Shown: positions 1-5,284 of the stretch, one piece after another
How the letters are laid out: every line of letters begins with the position of its first letter
Numbering within the stretch: position 1 is the stretch's first letter
Assembly: GCA_036558265.1 (NCBI GenBank)
Contig: DATBFY010000190.1
Location: 1 to 6,048 of the forward strand
Direction: 5' to 3'
DNA length: 6,048 nt
Source of the DNA: RYN-433 sp036558265
Lineage (GTDB): Bacteria > Planctomycetota > Phycisphaerae > Tepidisphaerales > Tepidisphaeraceae
Made by a program: the position numbers and the translations under genes
The notes under the pieces: model-generated
Seen by the model: only the letters and a program-made list of their open reading frames with translations
Told to the model about the DNA's origin: nothing
The model's database searches: none

Positions 1-1140
1 CGCCACGGGGATCACCATCCGCTGCCCCTTCTTCAGCGTCACGTGCTTCACCTGGAAGAGGAATAGATCCTCATTTTTCCCCTGCGAGGCGATATCAGGC
101 CCCAGGTCCACTGCCGGCGGCTGACCGCCCCCGCCTTGCCCCTGCCGAACCTCGCCCATCCGCGCCGTCTGCGTCATGATGCTGTTGGAAAACGCGTTGT
201 CGAAGTTGCCCCCGGTCGCCCCCGGTTGAGCGAAATACTGCGAAAGCTGCGCCGCCGTCTGCTGCAGCGCGATCGGGTCCGGCGTCGCCGCAAACGCAAA
301 GCTGGGCACCCCGATCACCAGGTTCGCCGTCACGTCGTCCAGGTCTGTCATCTCGTTGATCATCGTCGCCTGCAGGCGCACGATCGCCTGGCCATGACCG
401 TCGAGGGAAACCTTGTAATTCGGGATCCAGCGGATGCCCTTCTGCAGGTAAACCAGCCCCACATCCGCCTGCTTGGCCGCGGGCTTCCCGCCCCAGTCGA
501 GCTTGAGCGTGAGCAGATTTCGAAACTCCTCCCGCGCCAGGTTGGTCGCCGGCGCCTTGGCGAACGTCACGTCCACGATCCGGTCGAACGCGACCACCTT
601 CGTCCCCGCCTGCGTCTTGAGCAGCACCACGTTGCCCTTGACCGGCAGAAGCTCGCCGCTGCCCGGCGGACTGGTCGATTCCAGCTCCTCGCCGCTCTGG
701 GTCGGGATCGACTCGATCGTGGCCGTATACGTGATCGGCTGCGCTTCGTGCCCACCCGCGGCAACGGGCAACTCGGTCACGATCACCGCCGCCCCCACGT
801 TCGCCTCGATCAGCTCGCGGACCGACAATGCCGTCCGATCGAGTTTTACCTTCCGCGTCGAGGCGGTGACGGCCGACAGCTTCGCATTCTTATCCGCCGA
901 ATAAGGCCAGAACGTCCCCAGCACCGGCTGCGGCAGCGCATCCAACACCACGTTCCCCGCCGCGTCCGTCGGCATCGTCCCCGAGTGCAGCACGAACGCA
1001 TGCCCGTCCTTAAAAACGGTGACCTCTTTAACCGGCATCCGCGCCAGCGCCGTCAGTGGCGTAGCCGGCTCCGCCCGCAGCAGGGGGCTGGCGACAAGCA
1101 TTCCGACAACGATCCCGATCGCGCGCAGCATCTGTGGCAT
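1..1140 (-). CDS. Exported DUF4139-like protein, C-terminus beyond the window edge
   Basis: The frame stays open from the ATG at 1140 to the left edge, giving 380 residues without the C-terminus. An AAAGGAG ribosome binding site ends 5 bases before this ATG and fixes the start over a second in-frame ATG at 1131. Residues 1-23 form a signal peptide: one Arg, a hydrophobic core (AIGIVVGMLVASPLL), then a likely cleavage site after LRA, so the protein is probably exported. Residues 40-200 look beta-rich (repeated stretches such as VTVFKDGHAFVL). From about residue 230, VYLQKGIRWIPNY followed by ATMINEMTDLDDVTANLVIG and a VP resembles the core of DUF4139 proteins, where a YxxxxxxWxPxY stretch precedes a beta-sandwich. 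A Gly/Gln-rich linker lies near residues 336-346. DUF4139 has no firm biochemical role. Family assignment is from motif memory and is moderate; the coding call and export signal are strong. Confidence 0.8.
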   Translation of the reverse strand, partial: MPQMLRAIGIVVGMLVASPLLRAEPATPLTALARMPVKEVTVFKDGHAFVLHSGTMPTDAAGNVVLDALPQPVLGTFWPYSADKNAKLSAVTASTRKVKLDRTALSVRELIEANVGAAVIVTELPVAAGGHEAQPITYTATIESIPTQSGEELESTSPPGSGELLPVKGNVVLLKTQAGTKVVAFDRIVDVTFAKAPATNLAREEFRNLLTLKLDWGGKPAAKQADVGLVYLQKGIRWIPNYKVSLDGHGQAIVRLQATMINEMTDLDDVTANLVIGVPSFAFAATPDPIALQQTAAQLSQYFAQPGATGGNFDNAFSNSIMTQTARMGEVRQGQGGGGQPPAVDLGPDIASQGKNEDLFLFQVKHVTLKKGQRMVIPVA

Positions 1141-1217
1141 GTGGACTCCTTTGGCCGCCCATTAGACAACATCGCGCGCGGCGCGTCTGTAAACGCCTTG
1201 TAAAATGGCGGGTGAAA

Positions 1218-1253
1218 CAGGAATCTGATAGGTCTGACCCCTGGTGTGTCCTG
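1218..1253. repeat. Nested inverted repeat around GGTCTGACC
   Basis: A 9-bp odd palindrome GGTCTGACC (1231-1239) sits inside an outer inverted repeat, CAGGA (1218-1222) and TCCTG (1249-1253), with arms about equally spaced from the centre. The element lies in the spacer between the end of atpC and the start of the DUF4139-like gene, both on the minus strand. From memory, GGGGTCAGACC-type motifs occur as dispersed intergenic repeats in many bacteria, sometimes near REP-associated tyrosine transposases. Only one copy is visible here, so calling it a dispersed repeat is inference. No protein gene is seen in the 204-bp spacer 1141-1344. Confidence 0.4.
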
Positions 1254-1295
1254 CCCTCACGGGCCGCCGTCGGCGCACGCTTCTGCGACCGGCGT

Positions 1296-1320
1296 CACCG
1301 TGGCCCGTCCGGCACGGGTG
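1296..1320 (-). terminator. Weak terminator-like hairpin downstream of atpC
   Basis: On the minus strand, about 25 bases after the atpC stop, CACCCGTG (1320-1313) can pair with CACGGTG (1302-1296) with one bulged C, around a GC-rich loop. No T-run follows, so it is not a canonical intrinsic terminator. It could be a pause or Rho-linked structure, or chance pairing in GC-rich DNA. Confidence 0.2.
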
Positions 1321-1344
1321 TAATGGTGCGGCCGTGATCGGCGC

Positions 1345-1743
1345 TTACCTTGCTGCCGCCGTGGCTTGCTTGGCCCTGGCGCGGGCCATCTGGTGCTCGC
1401 GGTCCTTGGCGGTCTTGGCGTCGGTGGGGTGGCGGGCGGCGGCTTCGGCGTATTGGGCGCGGGCGGCCTCGACGTCGATCTTGCCGGCGGGGGCGGCGTC
1501 GGTGCTCACGATGGTCAGCTTGTTGTCCTTCATCTGGGCGATCCCGCCGTCGACGAAGTAGAATCGCTTCTGCCCGCCGGTGGCCAGGTCGATCCGCAGC
1601 GTCCCGATGCCGAGCTTGACCAGCAGGGGTGAGCGGCCGGTGAGGATGCCGATCTGCCCGTCGTGGGCGGGGAGGATGGCCTGGGAGACCTGCTCGTCCA
1701 GGACCTGCTGCTCGGGTGTGACCAGCGTGCATTGAAAGGCCAT
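1345..1743 (-). CDS. atpC: F-type ATP synthase epsilon subunit
   Basis: 132 residues, the usual length for AtpC. The epsilon subunit sits in the central stalk of F1 at the inner membrane face, links gamma to the c-ring and can inhibit ATP hydrolysis. Residues 1-85 match the N-terminal beta-sandwich: CTLVTPEQQVLDE at the start, PAHDGQIGILTGRSPLL (25-41) in the conserved loop, and FVDGGIAQMKDNKLTIVSTDA later. The loop has Arg37 where His is common. Residues 88-132 form the Ala-rich helical tail (IDVEAARAQYAEAAARH onward), so the two-domain form is intact. GGAG ends 7 bases before the ATG, supporting the start. Unusually, the gene directly upstream is greA on the opposite strand, so atpC is not in the common atpD-atpC arrangement and must have its own promoter in 1744-2008. 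Identification is confident. Confidence 0.95.
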   Translation of the reverse strand: MAFQCTLVTPEQQVLDEQVSQAILPAHDGQIGILTGRSPLLVKLGIGTLRIDLATGGQKRFYFVDGGIAQMKDNKLTIVSTDAAPAGKIDVEAARAQYAEAAARHPTDAKTAKDREHQMARARAKQATAAAR

Positions 1744-1774
1744 CGGCGCGCTCCGCTAAGAGTCTCGAGGGGGG

Positions 1775-1802
1775 ACTTTAGGGACGCCAATGGGAAAGTC
1801 AA
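1775..1802 (-). promoter_or_regulatory. Candidate atpC promoter
   Basis: On the minus strand, TTGACT (1802-1797) matches the -35 consensus at five of six bases and TAAAGT (1780-1775) matches -10 at four of six, 16 bases apart. Transcription would begin near 1768, about 25 bases before the ATG. A second candidate lies further upstream: TATAAC overlapping 1866-1861, preceded by TTGATC. Since no gene precedes atpC on this strand, a promoter somewhere in 1744-1900 is expected; this exact site is a prediction. Confidence 0.4.
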
Positions 1803-1836
1803 TTACCCCCCGCGGGCGGTTTTTTCGTTTTTGGAC

Positions 1837-1867
1837 TGGTCAAAGGGGCGGGACGGCGTGTTATAAT
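1837..1867 (+). promoter_or_regulatory. Candidate greA promoter with extended -10
   Basis: TGTTATAAT at 1859-1867 is a perfect extended -10 (TGnTATAAT), standing out in GC-rich DNA. The -35 is weak: TGGTCA at 1837-1842 has four of six consensus bases with 19-base spacing, which fits reliance on an extended -10. Transcription would begin near 1874, leaving a leader of about 135 bases before the greA ATG. The A/T core is nearly symmetric (TTATAA), so the same bases may also serve a minus-strand promoter towards atpC. Confidence 0.6.
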
Positions 1868-1890
1868 ACGTTCCGCGGAGAAGGATCAAA

Positions 1891-1924
1891 GCCACCGCGC
1901 CCGCCGGCGCGGTGGCTCGCGTTT
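1891..1924 (+). terminator. Terminator-like hairpin in the greA leader
   Basis: GCCACCGCGC (1891-1900) and GCGCGGTGGC (1907-1916) form a perfect 10-bp stem with a 6-base loop. TCGCG then TTTT (1921-1924 begins G, TTT and one more T at 1925) follows, a short and offset T-run. It starts only about 17 bases after the predicted transcription start, so it would act on the greA leader itself, as an attenuator or a stability element. The descending arm can alternatively pair with 1973-1981 (see findings). Structure is seen in the sequence; termination is inferred and weak because of the poor T-run. Confidence 0.45.
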
Positions 1925-2008
1925 TAAGTCATACACCCCGACGCGCGCGGCGCCTGTTTTCGTTGGTGCCAAGCGAGCCGCGCGCCTCCGAGCTTGAGGA
2001 GTCGTCCC

Positions 2009-2476
2009 ATGCAGTTCGTCAGTGCCGATGAAAAGGCCGCTCTCGAGAAGAAGCGCGAAGACCTCTACAAGGCGCAGATCGACGTCCAGGAACGGATTCG
2101 CAAGGCGGCGGCCCTGGGCGACCTCTCCGAAAACGCCGAGTATCACTTCGCCAAGGAAGAGAACCGCACGATCCAGCGCGAGCTGGCGGAACTGGAGGCC
2201 AAGCTCAAGAACGTCGCGGTCGTCTCCAACGAGCACGTCCCGGAGGACATGGTCTTCCTGGGGCACACGGTCAAGCTGCTCGACCTGGACGACGACAGCG
2301 AGCAACTGGTCCGCCTCGTGGGCGAGGCCCAGCCGGCGTCGGGCGACGACGAGGTGATGCCGGTCTCGGTCAGCAGCCCGATGGGCGAGGCGCTGCTGAA
2401 GGCCCGCGTGGGCGAGACGGTCAAGGTCAAGGCGCCGCGGGGGACACTGGAGTTCAAGATTCTGGAGATCGTGTAG
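2009..2476 (+). CDS. greA: Transcription elongation factor GreA
   Basis: 155 residues, typical for GreA. It binds in the secondary channel of RNA polymerase and stimulates cleavage of backtracked transcripts. Residues 1-74 are the antiparallel coiled coil, with the signature GDLSENAEY at 37-45; Asp38 and Glu41 at the tip align with the Mg-coordinating D41 and E44 of E. coli GreA. The C-terminal FKBP-like domain (about 80-155) has FLGHTVKLLDLD, SVSSPMGEALL and the final APRGTLEFKILEIV region. The start is the ATG at 2009, preceded by GAGGAG (1996-2001) with a 7-base gap; the upstream in-frame TTG at 1994 overlaps that ribosome binding site and is unlikely. It is divergent from atpC, has a structured leader, and is followed by tRNA-Thr 142 bases downstream. 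Substitution by GreB is unlikely given the strong GreA-type sequence. Confidence 0.96.
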   Translation: MQFVSADEKAALEKKREDLYKAQIDVQERIRKAAALGDLSENAEYHFAKEENRTIQRELAELEAKLKNVAVVSNEHVPEDMVFLGHTVKLLDLDDDSEQLVRLVGEAQPASGDDEVMPVSVSSPMGEALLKARVGETVKVKAPRGTLEFKILEIV

Positions 2477-2481
2477 GGATC

Positions 2482-2516
2482 AGTAGGCAGTGGGCAGGAG
2501 GATGAAGGCGGATGGG
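2482..2516. repeat. Degenerate heptamer array after greA
   Basis: Starting 5 bases after the greA stop, AGTAGGC (2482-2488) and AGTGGGC (2489-2495) are adjacent 7-bp units differing at one base, then the pattern decays through AGGAGGA, TGAAGGC and GGATGGG while staying purine-rich. Part of it (AGGATGA...CGGATG, 2499-2514) recurs inverted at 2598-2611. The array is short and degenerate, so it is a weak repeat on its own; its value lies in the match of period to the other arrays in the window. Confidence 0.35.
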
Positions 2517-2583
2517 GCGAGGGGCGTCAGAAGCAGGCGATGATGTCCGTATTCCAGTGGACGAGTGCGGCGGTGATCCGATT

Positions 2584-2611
2584 CATCCTTCTGCTTTCAT
2601 CCGTCATCCTT
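2584..2611. repeat. Heptamer array CATCCTT before tRNA-Thr
   Basis: Four contiguous 7-bp units of consensus CATCCTT: the first and last are identical, the third differs at one base (CATCCGT), the second at three (CTGCTTT). It ends 7 bases before the tRNA, so it lies in the tRNA 5' leader or promoter region. On the minus strand it reads AAGGATG-type units and is a partial inverted copy of 2499-2514, with a 2-base difference in spacing. The two arms could close a long-loop hairpin of about 113 bases. Confidence 0.5.
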
Positions 2612-2618
2612 CGATCTC

Positions 2619-2691
2619 GCCACCATAGCTCAATTGGCAGAGCACCGGTTTTGTAAACCGGCGGTTATCGGTTCAACTCCGATTGGTGGCT
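2619..2691 (+). tRNA. tRNA-Thr, anticodon UGU
   Basis: A complete 73-base cloverleaf. The acceptor stem GCCACCA (2619-2625) pairs perfectly with TGGTGGC (2684-2690). The D arm is GCTC/GAGC (2628-2631, 2640-2643). The anticodon arm is CCGGT/ACCGG (2645-2649, 2657-2661) around loop TTTGTAA, giving anticodon TGT at 2652-2654, which reads ACA and related threonine codons. The variable loop is 5 bases, and the T arm is ATCGG/CCGAT around TTCAACT. The discriminator base is T (2691). CCA is not encoded; TTTCTC follows, so a CCA-adding enzyme must complete it. It converges with the SMR gene, whose stop codon lies only 9 bases downstream. Confidence 0.97.
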
Positions 2692-2700
2692 TTTCTCGTC

Positions 2701-3039
2701 TCACTGGGGCGCTCTTTCCAGCAGCCTGAGCCCCACAACCCCGAGGATGATCAACGCCAGGCAGGCCAGGCGCTTGGCGTCGCGGGGTTCGTCCAGCAGG
2801 AACATGCCGATCAGCACGATTCCGGTGGTGCCCAGGCCCGTCCAGACGGCATAGACCGTGCCCACCGGCAGCGTCCGCGACGCAAGCGACATGAAGCCGA
2901 AGCTGGCGAGCATCACGACGAACGTGCCGCCGATGACCGGCCAGTTCTTGGACCAGTTGGAGAAGCCGTCGGAGAATTTGAAACCGAGCGGCCAGCACAT
3001 CTCACAGGCGGCCGCCAGGAGGAGGTAGATCCATGCCAT
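2701..3039 (-). CDS. SMR-family exporter of the SugE/Gdx type
   Basis: 112 residues, four predicted membrane helices (about 2-20, 33-52, 57-80 and 87-107), as in small multidrug resistance proteins, which work as dual-topology dimers exchanging protons for cations. The essential helix-1 Glu is Glu13, and Trp16 three residues later follows the SugE/Gdx pattern (ExxW) rather than EmrE. LPVGTVYAVWTGLG (57-70) contains the Tyr and Trp of the helix-3 motif. The loop after GF (25-26) is about four residues longer than in E. coli Gdx. Gdx proteins export guanidinium, so that is the likely but unproven substrate. The start is the ATG at 3039; a TTG at 3090 would add 17 residues encoded by repeat DNA and is rejected. 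No clear ribosome binding site precedes 3039. No guanidine riboswitch is recognisable in the 127 bases upstream. Confidence 0.9.
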   Translation of the reverse strand: MAWIYLLLAAACEMCWPLGFKFSDGFSNWSKNWPVIGGTFVVMLASFGFMSLASRTLPVGTVYAVWTGLGTTGIVLIGMFLLDEPRDAKRLACLALIILGVVGLRLLERAPQ

Positions 3040-3064
3040 GGGATCGGGAGGGTAGGAATAAGAA

Positions 3065-3092
3065 GGCAAAAGGCAAAGGGCAAAAGACAAAA
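3065..3092. repeat. Four-unit heptamer array GGCAAAA
   Basis: Four contiguous units of exactly 7 bp with consensus GGCAAAA; unit 2 ends in G and unit 4 has GA for GG, the only two changes. GGGG follows. It lies 26-53 bases upstream of the SMR start codon, within its leader or promoter, and upstream of the coaB promoter on the other side. Strand-biased purine composition gives the Phe/Leu/Pro-rich false translation upstream of the SMR start. I recall similar A/G-rich heptamers in other bacterial genomes, so it may be a dispersed family. Confidence 0.7.
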
Positions 3093-3118
3093 GGGGAAGC
3101 GAGGCGGGCGTCGCGCGT

Positions 3119-3124
3119 TACAAT
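3119..3124 (+). promoter_or_regulatory. Candidate -10 box for the coaB-like gene
   Basis: TACAAT matches the -10 consensus at five of six bases and is the best A/T-rich hexamer between the divergent genes on this strand. Transcription would start near 3131, about 36 bases before the ATG at 3167. No convincing -35 lies at the usual distance (GAAGCG at 17 bases), so confidence is low. Confidence 0.3.
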
Positions 3125-3166
3125 TCGGCGTGTGACGGAGCGTGTGTGCGAGACATCTGAGGATTG

Positions 3167-3874
3167 ATGAGCAGGCGACGGTTTCTGGTGACGGCGGGCA
3201 ACGCGCGCGAGCGGATCGATTGCGTGCGCGACTGGGGGAACATCTTCACCGGCAACACGGGCTATTCGATCGCCAGGGCGCTGGCGCCGCTGGGTCAGGT
3301 GGACCTGCTCACGAGCAATCGTGCACACGCGGCGCAGGCGGCGGGTGACGGCATTCAGGCGTCGACGTTTTCGTCGCACGCCGAGCTCAAAGGGGCGCTG
3401 GCGGCGCTGCTGGCGCGCGAGCAGTACCACGCGGTCTTCATGACCGCCGCCGTTGCCGATTATCGACCGGCCGGGGTCTACCAGGTCATCGAGCGGACGA
3501 GGACGGACGACGGCGCCGAGCTTTGGCGCGTCCGCGACGCGCAGGCGCCCAAGGTCAAGTCGAACCACGCTCGGATCGCGGTGCTCGGCGAGCAGACCGA
3601 AAAACTGATCGACCTGTTTCGAACACAGTGGCAATACCGCGGCCTCCTGGTGAAGTTCAAGCTCGAGGTCGGGATCGGGGCGGAAGAGCTGATCCGCATC
3701 GGCCAAATGAGCCGGGCGGCCAGTGATGCGGATTACCTGGTGGCCAATACGCTGGAGATGGTTGACGGAGATCGCGCGGGGGCGTATCTCATCTCGAGTA
3801 CCGGGCACGAGTTCGTGCCCCGTGCGGCACTCGCCTGGCGATTGGCGGAGTTGGTTGCCCGCACGGATCGGTAA
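3167..3874 (+). CDS. coaB: Stand-alone phosphopantothenate-cysteine ligase (CoaB-like)
   Basis: 235 residues covering only the CoaB half of the usual bifunctional CoaBC (Dfp). CoaB joins cysteine to 4'-phosphopantothenate in coenzyme A synthesis, using a nucleotide triphosphate. FLVTAGNARERID (6-18) is the nucleotide-binding start of the Rossmann-like fold; VRDWGN puts Arg21 and Asn25 where E. coli CoaBC has R206 and N210, the latter essential. AAVADYRP (94-101) is the family motif. KVKS (129-132) stands for the catalytic Lys loop. FKLEVG (164-169) then DADYLVANTLE (188-198) replace the FAAETN and ICAND stretches of E. coli CoaBC. The FKL form resembles monofunctional CoaB of streptococci and eukaryotes. 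The ATG at 3167 is preferred: GAGG (3159-3162) lies 4 bases upstream, while the TTG at 3164 is too close. No CoaC domain is in the window, so it should be elsewhere. Confidence 0.85.
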   Translation: MSRRRFLVTAGNARERIDCVRDWGNIFTGNTGYSIARALAPLGQVDLLTSNRAHAAQAAGDGIQASTFSSHAELKGALAALLAREQYHAVFMTAAVADYRPAGVYQVIERTRTDDGAELWRVRDAQAPKVKSNHARIAVLGEQTEKLIDLFRTQWQYRGLLVKFKLEVGIGAEELIRIGQMSRAASDADYLVANTLEMVDGDRAGAYLISSTGHEFVPRAALAWRLAELVARTDR

Positions 3875-3967
3875 GGTGATAACCGGGCTCGATCGGCGAT
3901 AATTCGGGGTTGCTCCTGCTTGAGTTCGGGGCCTAGACTCAGGCTCTGAAGTACGGAGGTCTCGTCC

Positions 3968-5185
3968 GTGTCAGCGATTTGTTTCGAGCGGCTGGAGGGC
4001 CGCATTGTGCTGTCCGCGCCGGTAGTGGGGGCCGATGGGGGGGCGACGTTTGCACGCCCCGCGGCATTGGGAAAGCTGGGCGGGTCGCTGGTGGTCCAGA
4101 ACTCGCTTTCCCGCGACGAATCCTCGGACTTTTTCAGCTTCTCGCTTCGCTCCGAGGGCAACGTCAACCTGACGCTCGACGGCTTGTCCGCCAACGCGAA
4201 CCTGCGGCTGTTCGATTCCGTCGGTCATCAACTCGCCATTTCGAACCGCACGCGCACCCGGGGCGACTGGATCAGCACGACGCTGGGCCGTGGGAGCTAC
4301 GCGGTCAGCGTCGATCGCGGGAAGCATGCCGCGGATACGGACTACACGCTGGCGCTGCAGGCCGACCTGAACTATCAGACCGTCACGATCGACGGGACGG
4401 CGTACGACATCGGCCTGCGCCGCGCCGACGGGACGACCGCGGCGATCGCGCCGGACCGCGAGACGTGGGTGGTGATCCACGGTTGGCTGAGTGGTCCCGC
4501 GGCGGTCCACCGGGTGGCGTCGGCGATCCAGGCGGCGTCGCCGCGCGTGCAGGTGCTGGAGTTGGACTGGAGCGAGGCGGCGGCGGATCCGAATACGGTG
4601 GCCGTCGCATTGCGCGTGCCGGACGTGGCCGCTTTCGCCGCAGCCAAGCTCAATGCCTGGGGCATCTCCGGCTCGCTGATCAACCTGGTCGGGCACAGCT
4701 TCGGCGGTTACATGACCGACGAAATCGCGCGGCGGATCAAGGGGGGGGTCGATCGACTGGTGGCATTGGATCCGGCGGCGCCGGTGGTGGCTGGCGTCGA
4801 CATCTCCGGCACGAATTACGCCGCCCACTCGCGCCACGCGATCGCGTTCGTCGGATCCAACTATGCGCAGTTGAAGGTGGCGGGCACCGCGGACGAGATG
4901 ATCACCCTGGACGTCGGCAAGTGGTCGCGCTTCGCGACGCACTCCAATGTGCGCGAACTCTTCGCCACGATGCTGGAGCAGGACAACGGCCGTCACCCCG
5001 ACGCGATCAGCCGGCTATTCGCGCTCAGTGCGATCGACTCGCCGAACGTCCGCGGTTTTCGGAACAACGCGATGGGGAACGGCGCCGAGGCGATGATCGT
5101 CGGGCAACAGTCTGGGGGCGTGTGGTACCCGGCGACGCTGACGTACAAGAACTCGCGCGGGAAGACGACGGTCGTGACGGCGTAG
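3968..5185 (+). CDS. Exported lipase-like alpha/beta hydrolase with LEPR-type motif and PPC domain
   Basis: 405 residues. The GTG start at 3968 is set by GGAGGT (3955-3960) with a 7-base gap. Residues 6-16, FERLEGRIVLS, match the planctomycete LEPR-XLL N-terminal motif (Gly for Pro), linked to surface or exported proteins; there is no ordinary signal peptide. Residues 33-137 form a PPC-like beta domain (SDFFSFSL, NLRLFD, GSYAVSVDRG, DTDYTLAL). From about 150 an alpha/beta hydrolase follows with features of the pancreatic-lipase family: HGW (171-173) for the oxyanion region, LELDW, nucleophile elbow GHSFGG with Ser244, LDPAAP with Asp268, and HSNVRELF with His325. The 24-residue Ser-Asp spacing equals that of human pancreatic lipase. 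Residues 336-405 are unassigned. It probably hydrolyses an ester such as a lipid outside the cytoplasm; substrate unknown. Poly-G tracts of 7 (4037-4043) and 8 (4741-4748) lie within the gene. Confidence 0.88.
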   Translation: MSAICFERLEGRIVLSAPVVGADGGATFARPAALGKLGGSLVVQNSLSRDESSDFFSFSLRSEGNVNLTLDGLSANANLRLFDSVGHQLAISNRTRTRGDWISTTLGRGSYAVSVDRGKHAADTDYTLALQADLNYQTVTIDGTAYDIGLRRADGTTAAIAPDRETWVVIHGWLSGPAAVHRVASAIQAASPRVQVLELDWSEAAADPNTVAVALRVPDVAAFAAAKLNAWGISGSLINLVGHSFGGYMTDEIARRIKGGVDRLVALDPAAPVVAGVDISGTNYAAHSRHAIAFVGSNYAQLKVAGTADEMITLDVGKWSRFATHSNVRELFATMLEQDNGRHPDAISRLFALSAIDSPNVRGFRNNAMGNGAEAMIVGQQSGGVWYPATLTYKNSRGKTTVVTA

Positions 5186-5186
5186 C

Positions 5187-5201
5187 TTCCGCCGTGCGGA
5201 A
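5187..5201. repeat. Hairpin TTCCGC-GCGGAA after the hydrolase gene
   Basis: TTCCGC (5187-5192) and GCGGAA (5196-5201) form a perfect 6-bp stem with a 3-base loop, starting 2 bases after the hydrolase stop. A near copy lies 84 bases away at 5285-5301. No T-run follows, so it could be a termination or mRNA-end structure but not a canonical intrinsic terminator. Confidence 0.45.
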
Positions 5202-5225
5202 CATTCACCGCGCCATTCGCCGCGC

Positions 5226-5254
5226 AGCGCCAAGCGTCGCTGGCGGTTTCGCGA
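5226..5254. repeat. Hairpin and TTTCGCGAAA palindrome in the convergent spacer
   Basis: CGCC (5226-5229) pairs with GGCG (5240-5243), and AGCG with CGCT inside it, with one bulged A. One base later, TTTCGCGAAA (5245-5254) is a perfect 10-bp palindrome. They lie between the two TTCCGC hairpins. A DNA-binding site or structured transcript end are both possible; function is unknown. Confidence 0.4.
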
Positions 5255-5284
5255 AATCGGATGCGCGGCCCGCAAAAGGGAAGT

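Noticed and set aside
136..1203. Long plus-strand frame of 355 codons opposite the DUF4139-like gene
   Set aside because: Arg- and His-rich translation without any recognisable motif; the minus-strand frame has a signal peptide, a strong ribosome binding site and a family match.
1801..1831. GC-rich stretch followed by T-runs (TTTTTTCGTTTTT) as an intrinsic terminator
   Set aside because: The preceding CCCGCGGG is self-complementary without room for a loop, and no plus-strand gene ends before it.
3040..3090. 17-residue N-terminal extension of the SMR protein from a TTG
   Set aside because: It is translated repeat DNA (Phe/Leu/Pro-rich), and family members begin at the MAWIYL position.
3002..3808. 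268-codon minus-strand frame opposite the CoaB-like gene
   Set aside because: It overlaps the start of the SMR gene and runs through the heptamer array; its translation is low-complexity and the CoaB motifs lie on the other strand.
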